DNA of 6,965 bases from the NCBI RefSeq assembly GCF_040394755.1, contig NZ_JBEBRQ010000069.1; one strand, written 5' to 3'. This DNA is from Castellaniella defragrans_A. GTDB taxonomy: Bacteria; Pseudomonadota; Gammaproteobacteria; Burkholderiales; Burkholderiaceae_B. The position numbers and the translations under genes are program-made. How positions within the stretch are numbered: the first letter of the stretch is position 1; each line of letters starts with the position of its first letter. Of the stretch, positions 1 to 6,884 are shown in pieces. The notes under the pieces were generated by a model. The model was not told the origin of the DNA. It made no database searches and was given only the letters and a program-made list of their open reading frames with translations.

Positions 1-53
1 GCGGCGCCCTTACAAGGCGTAGGTCGGGGGTTCGAACCCCTCAGCACCCACCA
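1..53 (+). tRNA. tRNA-Val(TAC), 3' part, 5' end outside window
   Basis: This is the 3' portion of a tRNA gene. The anticodon arm reads GCGCC-CTTACAA-GGCGT, which puts TAC in the anticodon position and so indicates a valine tRNA. It is followed by a variable loop and a T arm with a GGGG/CCCC-type stem around GTTCGAAC. The 3' acceptor strand GCACCC, discriminator A (50) and a genome-encoded CCA (51-53) complete it. The D arm and 5' acceptor strand lie before base 1, so full cloverleaf pairing cannot be tested here. A short A-rich linker leads directly into an intrinsic terminator. Confidence 0.93.
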
Positions 54-58
54 TAAAG

Positions 59-87
59 GCACCTGAATCATCAGGTGCTTTTCTTTT
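59..87 (+). terminator. Rho-independent terminator of tRNA-Val
   Basis: A perfect 8-bp stem, GCACCTGA (59-66) with TCAGGTGC (71-78), encloses the loop ATCA. It is followed at once by TTTTCTTTT (79-87). Its place 5 bases after the tRNA CCA end fits termination of the tRNA transcript before the mnmH promoter region. Confidence 0.9.
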
Positions 88-109
88 CCGGGTCCGGGCC
101 AGCGTGCCC

Positions 110-115
110 TACAAT
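110..115 (+). promoter_or_regulatory. Putative -10 box for mnmH-selD, implying a leaderless mRNA
   Basis: TACAAT matches the sigma70 -10 consensus at five of six positions. It ends 6 bases before the ATG at 122, so a start site 7 bases downstream of the box would fall on or beside the A of that ATG. No good -35 hexamer is visible at the right distance, and no Shine-Dalgarno sequence lies in front of the ATG. This is an inference from position and consensus only. Confidence 0.5.
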
Positions 116-121
116 TCCCGC

Positions 122-1219
122 ATGAACCCGCAACCACCCCATGTTCCGTCCCTGCTCTGCGGCCTGGACGAACTCGCCCGCTTCGACGAAATCATCGATG
201 TGCGCACGCCCGCCGAATACGAGGACGACCACATCCCGGGCGCGATCAACGCCCCCGTGCTCGACAACGCGCAGCGCGTGACCATCGGCACCATGTACGC
301 CCAGGAATCCCCATTCAAGGCCACGCGGCTGGGCGCGGCGCTGGTGGCGCGCAACATCGCGCACCACCTCGAAACCCTTTTCGCCGACCGGCCCCGGACC
401 TGGCGTCCCCTGATCTACTGCTGGCGCGGCGGCAAGCGCTCGGGCGCCATGACCGCCTGGTTCAACCTCATCGGCTGGAAAGCGCGGCAACTGAATGGCG
501 GCTACAAGACCTACCGGCGCCACGTATTGCAGCGCCTGGAGGCCATCCCCCAGGACCTGGACTTCATCGTGCTTGCCGGCCCGACCGGCTCGGGCAAGAC
601 GCGCCTGCTGCACGCGCTCGGCCAGGCCGGCGCCCAGACGCTCGATCTCGAAGCCCTGTCGGAGCATCGCGGCTCGCTGCTGGGCGCCATGCCGGGCCTG
701 CCGCAACCGTCGCAGCGCAGCTTTGAATCGGCCCTGCTGCAAGCCCTCGCGCCGCTCGATCCGGCGCAACCCGTATTCGTCGAAGCCGAAAGCCCGCGGA
801 TCGGCCGCATCAGCCTGCCCACAAGCCTTCTCGCCCGCATGCATACCGGACGCTGTGTGCGCGTGAGCGCCAGTCTGGAACACCGTCTGGCCTTCCTGCT
901 GCAAGACTACGCGCATCTGTTCGACGACCGCGAAGCATTCAAGCAAACCCTGGAGCGCTTCATCGGCCTGCACAGCCGCGCCACCATCGAGGCCTGGCAG
1001 GCTCTGGTCGATGCCGACCGCCGCGACACGCTCTTTCGCGAGCTGGTCGAGCAACATTACGACCCCGCCTACCGGCGCAGCAGCGGACGCCACTACGCCG
1101 GTCTCGAACACGCCCCCGTCTTTGTCTACGACCCAACCGCGACCGGCGCCCCGGACCAGGCTCTCGACTGCCTGCGCCTGGCCGGGCTGCCCCCCCATCC
1201 ACAGGAAACTCCATCGTGA
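122..1219 (+). CDS. mnmH: tRNA 2-selenouridine synthase (rhodanese domain plus P-loop domain)
   Basis: MnmH (SelU/YbbB) uses selenophosphate to convert 2-thiouridine at wobble position 34 of tRNAs such as Lys, Glu and Gln into 2-selenouridine, through a geranylated intermediate; it acts in the cytosol. The 365-residue product has the family layout. An N-terminal rhodanese domain contains IDVRTPAEYEDDHIPGAIN (about 25-43) and the catalytic loop YCWRGGKRS with Cys100. A P-loop GPTGSGKT (153-160) follows, then a C-terminal region ending with the conserved EQHYDPAYRRS. Length is close to E. coli SelU (about 364). The ATG at 122 is preferred to an in-frame GTG at 104, because 104 lies upstream of the putative -10 box and adds only six residues. 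The 3' end overlaps selD by 4 bp, which indicates an operon and probable translational coupling. SelD supplies its co-substrate. Confidence 0.95.
   Translation: MNPQPPHVPSLLCGLDELARFDEIIDVRTPAEYEDDHIPGAINAPVLDNAQRVTIGTMYAQESPFKATRLGAALVARNIAHHLETLFADRPRTWRPLIYCWRGGKRSGAMTAWFNLIGWKARQLNGGYKTYRRHVLQRLEAIPQDLDFIVLAGPTGSGKTRLLHALGQAGAQTLDLEALSEHRGSLLGAMPGLPQPSQRSFESALLQALAPLDPAQPVFVEAESPRIGRISLPTSLLARMHTGRCVRVSASLEHRLAFLLQDYAHLFDDREAFKQTLERFIGLHSRATIEAWQALVDADRRDTLFRELVEQHYDPAYRRSSGRHYAGLEHAPVFVYDPTATGAPDQALDCLRLAGLPPHPQETPS
1203..1208 (+). promoter_or_regulatory. Ribosome binding site of selD
   Basis: AGGAAA lies 7 bases before the GTG at 1216, inside the last codons of mnmH. It supports the GTG start, which has no nearby ATG competitor in frame before the SHGGGCGCK motif. 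Confidence 0.7.
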
Positions 1220-2265
1220 ACACCCCCGCCATCCCACGGCTGACCTCACTGTCCCACGGCGGCGGCTGCGGCTGCAAGATCGCCCCCGACGTTCTGGCGC
1301 GCCTGATGCGCAACACCCTGCCGTCCGGCTCTTTCCCCGAACTGCTGGTGGGCACCGAGACCTCCGACGATGCGGCGGTCTACCGCCTCAATGACGAGCA
1401 GGCCCTGATCGCCACCACCGATTTCTTCATGCCGATCGTCGATGACCCCTACGATTTCGGCCGCATCGCCGCCACCAACGCGCTGTCGGACATCTACGCG
1501 ATGGGCGGGCGGCCCATCCTCGCCCTGGCTCTGGTCGGCATGCCCATCAACGTCCTGCCGCACGAAATCATCGCCCGCATCCTGGAAGGCGGCGCCTCGG
1601 TCTGCGCGGCTGCGGGCATTCCCATCGCCGGCGGCCATTCCATCGATTCCGTCGAACCCATCTACGGCCTGGCCGCCCTGGGCATCGCCCATCCGGCGCA
1701 CATCAAACGCAACAACACCGCCCGCGCGGGCGACGTCCTCGTTCTCGGCAAACCTCTGGGCGTGGGCATCCTGTCGGCCGCCCTCAAACAGGAACGGCTG
1801 GATGCGGCGGGCTATCGAGCCATGATCGACGCCACCACCCGCCTGAACACGCCGGGCACGGCGCTCGCCGCCCTGCCCGGCGTCCACGCCATGACCGACG
1901 TCACCGGATTCGGCCTGCTGGGCCATACCCTCGAGCTGTGCCGGGGCGCAGGCCTGCGCGCCCACATCCGCTATGCCGACCTGCCGTGGCTGGCCGGTGT
2001 GCAGACGCTCGCGCAGGCAGGCGTCCGCACCGGCGCCTCGGGCCGCAACTGGCACGCCTGCCAGGAAGCAGCCACCCTCGATCCCGGTCTGCCCGATAGC
2101 GCGCAAACGCTCTTGTGCGATCCGCAGACCTCCGGCGGCCTGCTGGTCGCCTGCACCCCCGAAACGGTCGACGCAGTCCTGGCCATGCTCCACGCGGCGG
2201 GCTTCGACGCCGCGGCCCCGATCGGGCATCTGGCCGCCGGCGCAGCCGGGGTGAGCGTGGCCTGA
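1216..2265 (+). CDS. selD: Selenide, water dikinase (selenophosphate synthetase)
   Basis: SelD converts selenide, ATP and water into selenophosphate, AMP and phosphate. Selenophosphate is the selenium donor for MnmH and, where present, for selenocysteine synthesis. The 349-residue product matches the E. coli enzyme closely in length and motifs. The N-terminal SHGGGCGCK carries the catalytic pair Cys18 and Lys21 (equivalent to E. coli Cys17/Lys20), so this is a cysteine form and not a selenocysteine form. Metal/ATP-binding acidic residues sit in SDDAAVY (50-56), TTDFFMP (67-73) and NALSDIYAMGG (88-98). GGHSID (139-144), MTDVTGFGLLGH (226-237) and DPQTSGGLL (302-310) complete the PurM-like fold. 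The GTG start overlaps the mnmH stop as GTGA. No selA, selB or selC is in view, so whether the cell also makes selenoproteins cannot be judged here. Confidence 0.97.
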   Translation: MNTPAIPRLTSLSHGGGCGCKIAPDVLARLMRNTLPSGSFPELLVGTETSDDAAVYRLNDEQALIATTDFFMPIVDDPYDFGRIAATNALSDIYAMGGRPILALALVGMPINVLPHEIIARILEGGASVCAAAGIPIAGGHSIDSVEPIYGLAALGIAHPAHIKRNNTARAGDVLVLGKPLGVGILSAALKQERLDAAGYRAMIDATTRLNTPGTALAALPGVHAMTDVTGFGLLGHTLELCRGAGLRAHIRYADLPWLAGVQTLAQAGVRTGASGRNWHACQEAATLDPGLPDSAQTLLCDPQTSGGLLVACTPETVDAVLAMLHAAGFDAAAPIGHLAAGAAGVSVA

Positions 2266-2291
2266 GTCTCGCAGCCGGCGCCGCACAGCCG

Positions 2292-2297
2292 TACACT
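2292..2297 (+). promoter_or_regulatory. Putative -10 box for the DUF853 ATPase gene
   Basis: TACACT in the 64-base gap after selD resembles a sigma70 -10 hexamer. The expected start site would be near 2304, giving a leader of about 25 bases with a GGAG ribosome binding site. No convincing -35 box is seen at 17 bases, so the gene may also be read from the selD operon. Confidence 0.35.
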
Positions 2298-2318
2298 TGA
2301 AATCCACGCAACCGCATC

Positions 2319-2322
2319 GGAG
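2319..2322 (+). promoter_or_regulatory. Ribosome binding site fixing the DUF853 start
   Basis: GGAG is spaced 7 bases before the ATG at 2330. This favours 2330 over an upstream in-frame TTG at 2297, which has no ribosome binding site and overlaps the putative -10 box. Confidence 0.65.
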
Positions 2323-2329
2323 CCCGCTC

Positions 2330-3832
<1,503 letters not shown>

Positions 3833-3848
3833 TGTCCGTCCAATCGAA

Positions 3849-3870
3849 TCTGGATGACCGGCAATCCAGA
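3849..3870 (+). repeat. Inverted repeat (hairpin A) after the DUF853 stop
   Basis: TCTGGAT (3849-3855) and ATCCAGA (3864-3870) are perfect reverse complements around an 8-base loop. The repeat lies 16 bases after the TAG stop. No T tract follows. It may protect the mRNA 3' end or act together with the stronger hairpin next to it. Confidence 0.5.
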
Positions 3871-3877
3871 GAAGGCA

Positions 3878-3903
3878 CGCGGCCTTGCGATGGCAAGGCC
3901 GCG
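3878..3903 (+). repeat. Perfect 11-bp inverted repeat (hairpin B) before DUF3293
   Basis: CGCGGCCTTGC (3878-3888) and GCAAGGCCGCG (3893-3903) form a perfect GC-rich 11-bp stem with a GATG loop. It ends 12 bases before the chosen ATG of the DUF3293 gene. There is no following T run, so it is not a standard intrinsic terminator. It could be an RNA processing or stability element, a translational control hairpin, or a protein-binding palindrome. Confidence 0.6.
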
Positions 3904-3915
3904 CCACGACACCGC

Positions 3916-4359
3916 ATGGACGATGCCGATATCCCCCTGCGTCAGGCCTATCTGGATGCCGATTACACAGTCCTGGCCAATCCGCCATTCACCCTGCGCA
4001 TCGGCGAAACCAGCGCGGAACTGATCCGCCTGTACGCGCGCCTGAATTGCGAACGCTGCATCTACCTAAGCGCCTGCAACCCGCGCAGCCGCATCCTGCG
4101 ACCGGCGGCCAATGCCCGCCGCACGCGGGCGCTGACTGCCGCCCTGGCGCGCGGCGGCTGGAACCCCATCGCCGGCGAAGGCCGCGATCCCCGGGGCCGC
4201 TGGCCCGCCGAGCAAAGCCTGCTGGTGCCGGGCCTGCGCATTCCCGAAGCGCTCGCGCTGGCGCGGCGCTTCGGCCAGAACGCTTTCGTGGCCGCCGATC
4301 ATCATGGCATCCCGGAACTGGTCTGGGTTCCCCGCCCGGGAGCCGGAATGCACACTTGA
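3916..4359 (+). CDS. DUF3293 domain protein, function unknown
   Basis: This is a 147-residue soluble protein of the DUF3293 family. Recognisable blocks are FTLRIGETSAEL (25-36), SACNPRS (52-58, family form AWNPRS), NARRTRALTAALARGGW (66-82), GRWPAEQSLLVPGL (94-107) and RRFGQNAFV (117-125) before a C-terminal IPELVW. No catalytic site, signal peptide or membrane segment is apparent, and no function is known to me. The start is uncertain. A GTG at 3832, overlapping the last base of the ATPase stop, would add 28 residues, but that stretch is low in conserved character and is encoded across two inverted repeats. Neither start has a good ribosome binding site. I chose the ATG at 3916 because the family-like sequence (RQAYLDADYTV) starts just after it. 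Confidence 0.82.
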   Translation: MDDADIPLRQAYLDADYTVLANPPFTLRIGETSAELIRLYARLNCERCIYLSACNPRSRILRPAANARRTRALTAALARGGWNPIAGEGRDPRGRWPAEQSLLVPGLRIPEALALARRFGQNAFVAADHHGIPELVWVPRPGAGMHT

Positions 4360-4385
4360 GACGCACGCCGGCAGTCTGCTAAGTT
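4356..4385 (+). promoter_or_regulatory. Putative sigma70 promoter of the FMN/GltS-domain gene
   Basis: TTGAGA (4356-4361) and TAAGTT (4380-4385) are separated by 18 bases, and a TG one base before the second box (4377-4378) gives an extended -10. The start site would be near 4392, leaving a leader of about 25 bases. The -35 overlaps the stop codon of the DUF3293 gene. The assignment is by consensus only. Confidence 0.45.
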
Positions 4386-4404
4386 AAGTTGTCCAATCGC
4401 GTCC

Positions 4405-4410
4405 GGGAGA
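4405..4410 (+). promoter_or_regulatory. Ribosome binding site of the FMN/GltS-domain gene
   Basis: GGGAGA is spaced 6 bases before the ATG at 4417. It supports that start, which also begins a plausible membrane anchor. Confidence 0.65.
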
Positions 4411-4416
4411 GCCGCC

Positions 4417-6087
4417 ATGCAACGATTCTTCACCCGCCATACCGCTTTCCACGCAGTCCTCGGATTGACGATCCTCTGCGCCCTGCTGGCGCTGACGCAC
4501 GGCAGCGGATGGTGGCTGCCCTGCGCCCTGTTCCTCGCGCTGACCATACTCGGCATCTGCGACATGAACCAGACGCGCCACGCCATCCGGCGCAACTATC
4601 CCGTCATCGGCAACCTGCGCTTCCTGTTCGAATTCATCCGGCCCGAGATCCGCCAATACTTTTTCGAAGACGACACCCACCAGTTGCCTTTCTCACGCGT
4701 CGACCGCTCGCTGGTCTACCAACGCGCCAAGCAGGCCATGGACCAGCGCCCCTTCGGCACCCAGAGCGACGTCTACCAGAACGGCTACGAATGGATCAAC
4801 CACGCCATGACGCCCACGCACATCACCGACCACGATTTCCGCATCACGGTCGGCGGCCCGGACTGCGCGCGGCCTGTCTCGCTATCGGTATTCAACATCT
4901 CGGCCATGAGCTTCGGCGCCCTGTCGGCCAATGCCGTGATGGCCCTCAACAAAGGCGCTGCCCTGGGAAATTTCGCCCACGACACCGGCGAAGGCGGCGT
5001 CAGCCGCTACCACCTCGAACACGGCGGCGACCTGATCTGGAACATCGGTTCGGGCTACTTCGGATGCCGCGACGCGGACGGCCATTTTTCCGAGGAACGC
5101 TTTGCCGAGATGGCCCGGCGCGACAACATCCGCATGATCGAACTCAAGCTGTCCCAAGGGGCCAAACCCGGCCACGGCGGCATCCTGCCCGCCCCCAAGG
5201 TGACGGCCGAAATCGCCGCCGCACGCGGCGTCCCCAAAGGCAAGGACTGCATCTCGCCCTCGAGCCACAGCGCCTTCAAGACCCCCATCGAAATGATGCG
5301 CTTCATCGCCCGCCTGCGCGAACTGTCCGGCGGCAAGCCGGTAGGCTTCAAACTGTGCATCGGCCATCCCTGGGAGTGGTTCGCCATCGCCAAGGCCATG
5401 CTGGTCACCGGAATCACCCCGGACTTCATCGTTGTCGACGGCGCCGAAGGCGGCACCGGCGCGGCGCCCATCGAATTCGTGGACCACGTCGGCACGCCGC
5501 TGCGCGAGGGACTGCGCCTGGTGCACAACACCCTGGTCGGCATCGGACTGCGCGAGCGGGTCAGACTGGGCGCCTCCGGCAAAGTCATCAGCGCCTTCGA
5601 CATGGCGCGGATCATGGCCCTGGGCGCGGACTGGTGCAACAGCGCGCGCGCCTATATGTTCGCCATCGGCTGCATCCAGGCCCAGACCTGCCACACCGGA
5701 TACTGCCCGACCGGCGTCACCACCCAGGATCCCGAACGCCAGAAAGCCCTCGTCGTCGCCGACAAGTCCCTGCGGGTCAAGAATTTCCACGCAAACACCC
5801 TCAGGGCGCTGGGCGAATTGCTGTGCGCGGCCGGCCTGCGGCACCCCGGCGAGCTGCGCCCGCACCACATCGCACGACGCATCGCCAACAACGAAATCCG
5901 CGTGCTCTCCGCCCTGTTCCCCGACATGGAGAAAGGCGCGCTGCTGGCGGGCCGGTACCCGAACACGATCTTCCGCACGGTCTGGCCCATGGCGCAGGCC
6001 GAATCCTTCGAACCCCTCTACAGCCTCAGCGCCGCCTTATCGGAACATGCCCGCCAGGAAATCCCGCCTTCCGAAAAGCAGCCTTGA
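4417..6087 (+). CDS. Membrane-anchored FMN-binding glutamate synthase-domain protein
   Basis: The 556-residue protein contains the GltS central (Glu_synthase) alpha/beta barrel without the glutaminase domain or the C-terminal GXGXG beta-helix of full-size GltB. Two hydrophobic segments (about 12-28 and 32-48) suggest anchoring in the inner membrane with the barrel in the cytosol. Flavin-barrel motifs follow: FNISAMSFGALS (159-170), GEGGVSRYH (191-199), GSGYFGC (211-217), LSQGAKPGHGG (245-255), SPSSHSAF (280-287) and DGAEGGTGAAP (341-351). Cys419, Cys425 and Cys430 (C-x5-C-x4-C before PTGVTTQDP) match the [3Fe-4S] ligands of glutamate synthase. Homologues are annotated as FMN-binding glutamate synthase family proteins with no firm reaction. 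Lacking the ammonia-producing domain, it may reduce a different substrate or take free ammonia; this is inference. It has its own putative promoter and is followed by the small-RNA locus. Confidence 0.92.
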   Translation: MQRFFTRHTAFHAVLGLTILCALLALTHGSGWWLPCALFLALTILGICDMNQTRHAIRRNYPVIGNLRFLFEFIRPEIRQYFFEDDTHQLPFSRVDRSLVYQRAKQAMDQRPFGTQSDVYQNGYEWINHAMTPTHITDHDFRITVGGPDCARPVSLSVFNISAMSFGALSANAVMALNKGAALGNFAHDTGEGGVSRYHLEHGGDLIWNIGSGYFGCRDADGHFSEERFAEMARRDNIRMIELKLSQGAKPGHGGILPAPKVTAEIAAARGVPKGKDCISPSSHSAFKTPIEMMRFIARLRELSGGKPVGFKLCIGHPWEWFAIAKAMLVTGITPDFIVVDGAEGGTGAAPIEFVDHVGTPLREGLRLVHNTLVGIGLRERVRLGASGKVISAFDMARIMALGADWCNSARAYMFAIGCIQAQTCHTGYCPTGVTTQDPERQKALVVADKSLRVKNFHANTLRALGELLCAAGLRHPGELRPHHIARRIANNEIRVLSALFPDMEKGALLAGRYPNTIFRTVWPMAQAESFEPLYSLSAALSEHARQEIPPSEKQP

Positions 6088-6097
6088 CTCATCAGAT

Positions 6098-6136
6098 AGC
6101 AGAGTCCTGCCGGAAGCTTCACATCTGCTTAAATTT
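6098..6136 (+). terminator. Weak terminator candidate after the FMN/GltS-domain gene
   Basis: AGCAGA (6098-6103) can pair with TCTGCT (6124-6129) around a 20-base loop, followed by TAAATTTTT. The stem is short and the loop long, so termination here is doubtful. The same AT-rich tract is better explained as an upstream promoter element of the following RNA gene. Confidence 0.25.
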
Positions 6137-6183
6137 TTAGGTATTTACCCTGAATTGCCAGACCGCCGACCATTTCCTATACT
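6130..6183 (+). promoter_or_regulatory. Strong sigma70 promoter with UP-like element for the small RNA
   Basis: TTGCCA (6155-6160) and TATACT (6178-6183) are separated by exactly 17 bases, each close to consensus. The AT-rich stretch 6130-6147, rare in this GC-rich window, falls at about -60 to -43 relative to the predicted start near 6190, where an UP element contacts the RNA polymerase alpha subunits. The predicted start coincides with the first base of a hairpin. Together these features indicate a strong promoter for a non-coding transcript. Confidence 0.75.
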
Positions 6184-6189
6184 GAATTC

Positions 6190-6304
6190 GCTACCCGATG
6201 GTAGCGCCTAGCCACCTTCACGGGTGACTACATGACACCGCCTCAATGCGGTGTTACTGCCACACCGGCAGTAGGGCCCCGCCAAAAGGCGGGGCCTTTT
6301 CGTT
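6190..6304 (+). ncRNA. Putative structured small RNA with five consecutive hairpins
   Basis: From the predicted start the transcript can fold almost completely. Hairpin 1 is GCTACC/GGTAGC (6190-6205, loop CGAT). Hairpin 2 is TAGCCACC/GGTGACTA (6209-6230, one C-A mismatch, loop TTCACG). Hairpin 3 is a 9-bp stem (6233-6241 with 6248-6256, loop CTCAAT). Hairpin 4 is ACTGCC/GGCAGT (6256-6272, loop ACACC). Hairpin 5 is the terminator. No convincing ORF with independent support is inside, and the downstream gene crcB is on the other strand, so it is not a riboswitch leader for a gene in this window. CACCTTC (6213-6219) and CCTC (6241-6244) resemble the 16S anti-Shine-Dalgarno sequence. This recalls the Rfam family called Betaproteobacteria toxic small RNA, but membership is not shown here. 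The function is unknown. Confidence 0.72.
6275..6304 (+). terminator. Intrinsic terminator of the small RNA
   Basis: A perfect 9-bp stem, GGCCCCGCC (6275-6283) with GGCGGGGCC (6288-6296), has an AAAA loop and is followed by TTTTCGTT. There is no T run on the minus-strand side of the stem, so it acts in the plus direction and is not an obvious terminator for the converging crcB gene. Confidence 0.9.
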
Positions 6305-6339
6305 GAGCCGCCCACACAGCAAATCCTCACCCAGCCGAC

Positions 6340-6723
6340 TCAACGGCCCGCCAGCACGTGGACGGTCGCAAATCCGGCACCCGTCATCACCAGCGAACCC
6401 GCGACATGAGCCACGATCGTCCCGAAGGCCCAGGCCAGGCGCCCCTCCTGCAAAAGCACCCAGATCTCGGCCGAGAACGTGGAAAACGTCGTCAATGCCC
6501 CGCAGAATCCCGTGATGATGAACAGGCGCCAGGCCACGCTGATCCCCTCATGGCCCGCGAACCAGGCGATCGCAAGACCAATGATGTAGCCGCCCACCAT
6601 ATTTGCAATCCAGGTGCCCGGCGGCAATGTCGGGAACAAATGATTCAGGCGCAGGCTCAGCCCCCAACGCAGCCAGGCGCCCAACACGGCGCCCATGGCA
6701 ATGGCGAACATGGATTTCAGCAT
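6340..6723 (-). CDS. crcB: Fluoride ion channel CrcB (Fluc)
   Basis: CrcB/Fluc proteins are small inner-membrane channels, working as antiparallel dimers, that let toxic fluoride leave the cell. The 127-residue product has four hydrophobic helices and the family motifs. These are GAVLGAWLRW (11-20), GTWIANMVGGYIIG (36-49) with the conserved pore asparagine Asn41, the break motif TGFCGALTTFSTFS (71-84) with the conserved phenylalanines, and LLQEGR (90-95). Length and order match E. coli CrcB. The start at 6723 (minus strand) has a GGGGA ribosome binding site 7 bases upstream. An upstream in-frame start at 6777 would add 18 residues unlike the family and is rejected. The gene runs toward the small RNA, leaving about 35 bases between their ends. 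I found no fluoride riboswitch in its upstream region. Confidence 0.96.
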   Translation of the reverse strand: MLKSMFAIAMGAVLGAWLRWGLSLRLNHLFPTLPPGTWIANMVGGYIIGLAIAWFAGHEGISVAWRLFIITGFCGALTTFSTFSAEIWVLLQEGRLAWAFGTIVAHVAGSLVMTGAGFATVHVLAGR

Positions 6724-6730
6724 GATGAAG

Positions 6731-6735
6731 TCCCC
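6731..6735 (-). promoter_or_regulatory. Ribosome binding site of crcB
   Basis: On the minus strand this reads GGGGA, 7 bases before the ATG at 6723. It decides between that start and the in-frame ATG 18 codons upstream, which would place this site inside the coding region. Confidence 0.65.
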
Positions 6736-6770
6736 AGAAACCAAGAAATCGCGTCCCGCACGCAGACGCC

Positions 6771-6794
6771 CGGGCATGGTAGCACTCGGGCATG
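6771..6794. repeat. Direct repeat CGGGCATG x2 upstream of crcB
   Basis: CGGGCATG occurs at 6771-6778 and again at 6787-6794, a 16-base period. On the minus strand the two copies (CATGCCCG) flank TGCTACCAT, which resembles an extended -10 element (TGnTACCAT). The arrangement could be an operator over the crcB promoter, but no clear -35 box supports the promoter. Confidence 0.35.
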
Positions 6795-6807
6795 CCGATC
6801 GCTGCGA

Positions 6808-6826
6808 CAGCCTTTGCGGAAGGCTG
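6808..6826. repeat. Inverted repeat between crcB and the tRNA promoter
   Basis: CAGCCTT (6808-6814) and AAGGCTG (6820-6826) form a perfect 7-bp stem with a 5-base loop. No T tract follows on either strand. It lies about 85 bases upstream of crcB and 30 bases before the tRNA promoter. Its role is unknown. Confidence 0.35.
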
Positions 6827-6855
6827 GCGGAGGCGTGCCGCGTGCTGTCTCGTGC

Positions 6856-6884
6856 TTGCGAGGTATCCGAAACCTTGCTAGAAT
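6856..6884 (+). promoter_or_regulatory. Sigma70 promoter of the CAT-anticodon tRNA
   Basis: TTGCGA (6856-6861) and TAGAAT (6879-6884) are spaced by exactly 17 bases, both near consensus. The start site would be near 6891, only about 4 bases before the mature tRNA, giving a very short 5' leader for RNase P. Confidence 0.7.

Noticed and set aside
71..1249. Long open frame on the minus strand opposite mnmH
   Set aside because: Its composition is rich in Ala, Gly and Arg with no family motifs, and it lies exactly antisense to a clear mnmH. This is the usual shadow frame in GC-rich DNA.
1216..1280. SelD as a selenocysteine-containing enzyme
   Set aside because: The catalytic position is encoded by a cysteine codon (GGCTGCGGCTGCAAG), not TGA, and no in-frame TGA is skipped.
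4389..6140. 583-codon frame on the plus strand, longer than the real GltS-domain gene
   Set aside because: The translation is Arg/Pro/His-rich low-complexity sequence, while the frame starting at 4417 shows a ribosome binding site, membrane segments, flavin motifs and cluster cysteines.
6232..6306. Short ORF of 24 codons inside the small RNA, with a GGGTGA sequence upstream
   Set aside because: The supposed ribosome binding site is inside hairpin 2, and the frame runs through the terminator hairpin and its T tract to a TGA just after it. The RNA structure explains the bases better. Ribosome profiling would be needed to revive it.
6246..6515. Plus-strand frame starting inside the small RNA and running into crcB
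   Set aside because: It passes a strong terminator, then overlaps crcB in antisense, and has no family motifs.
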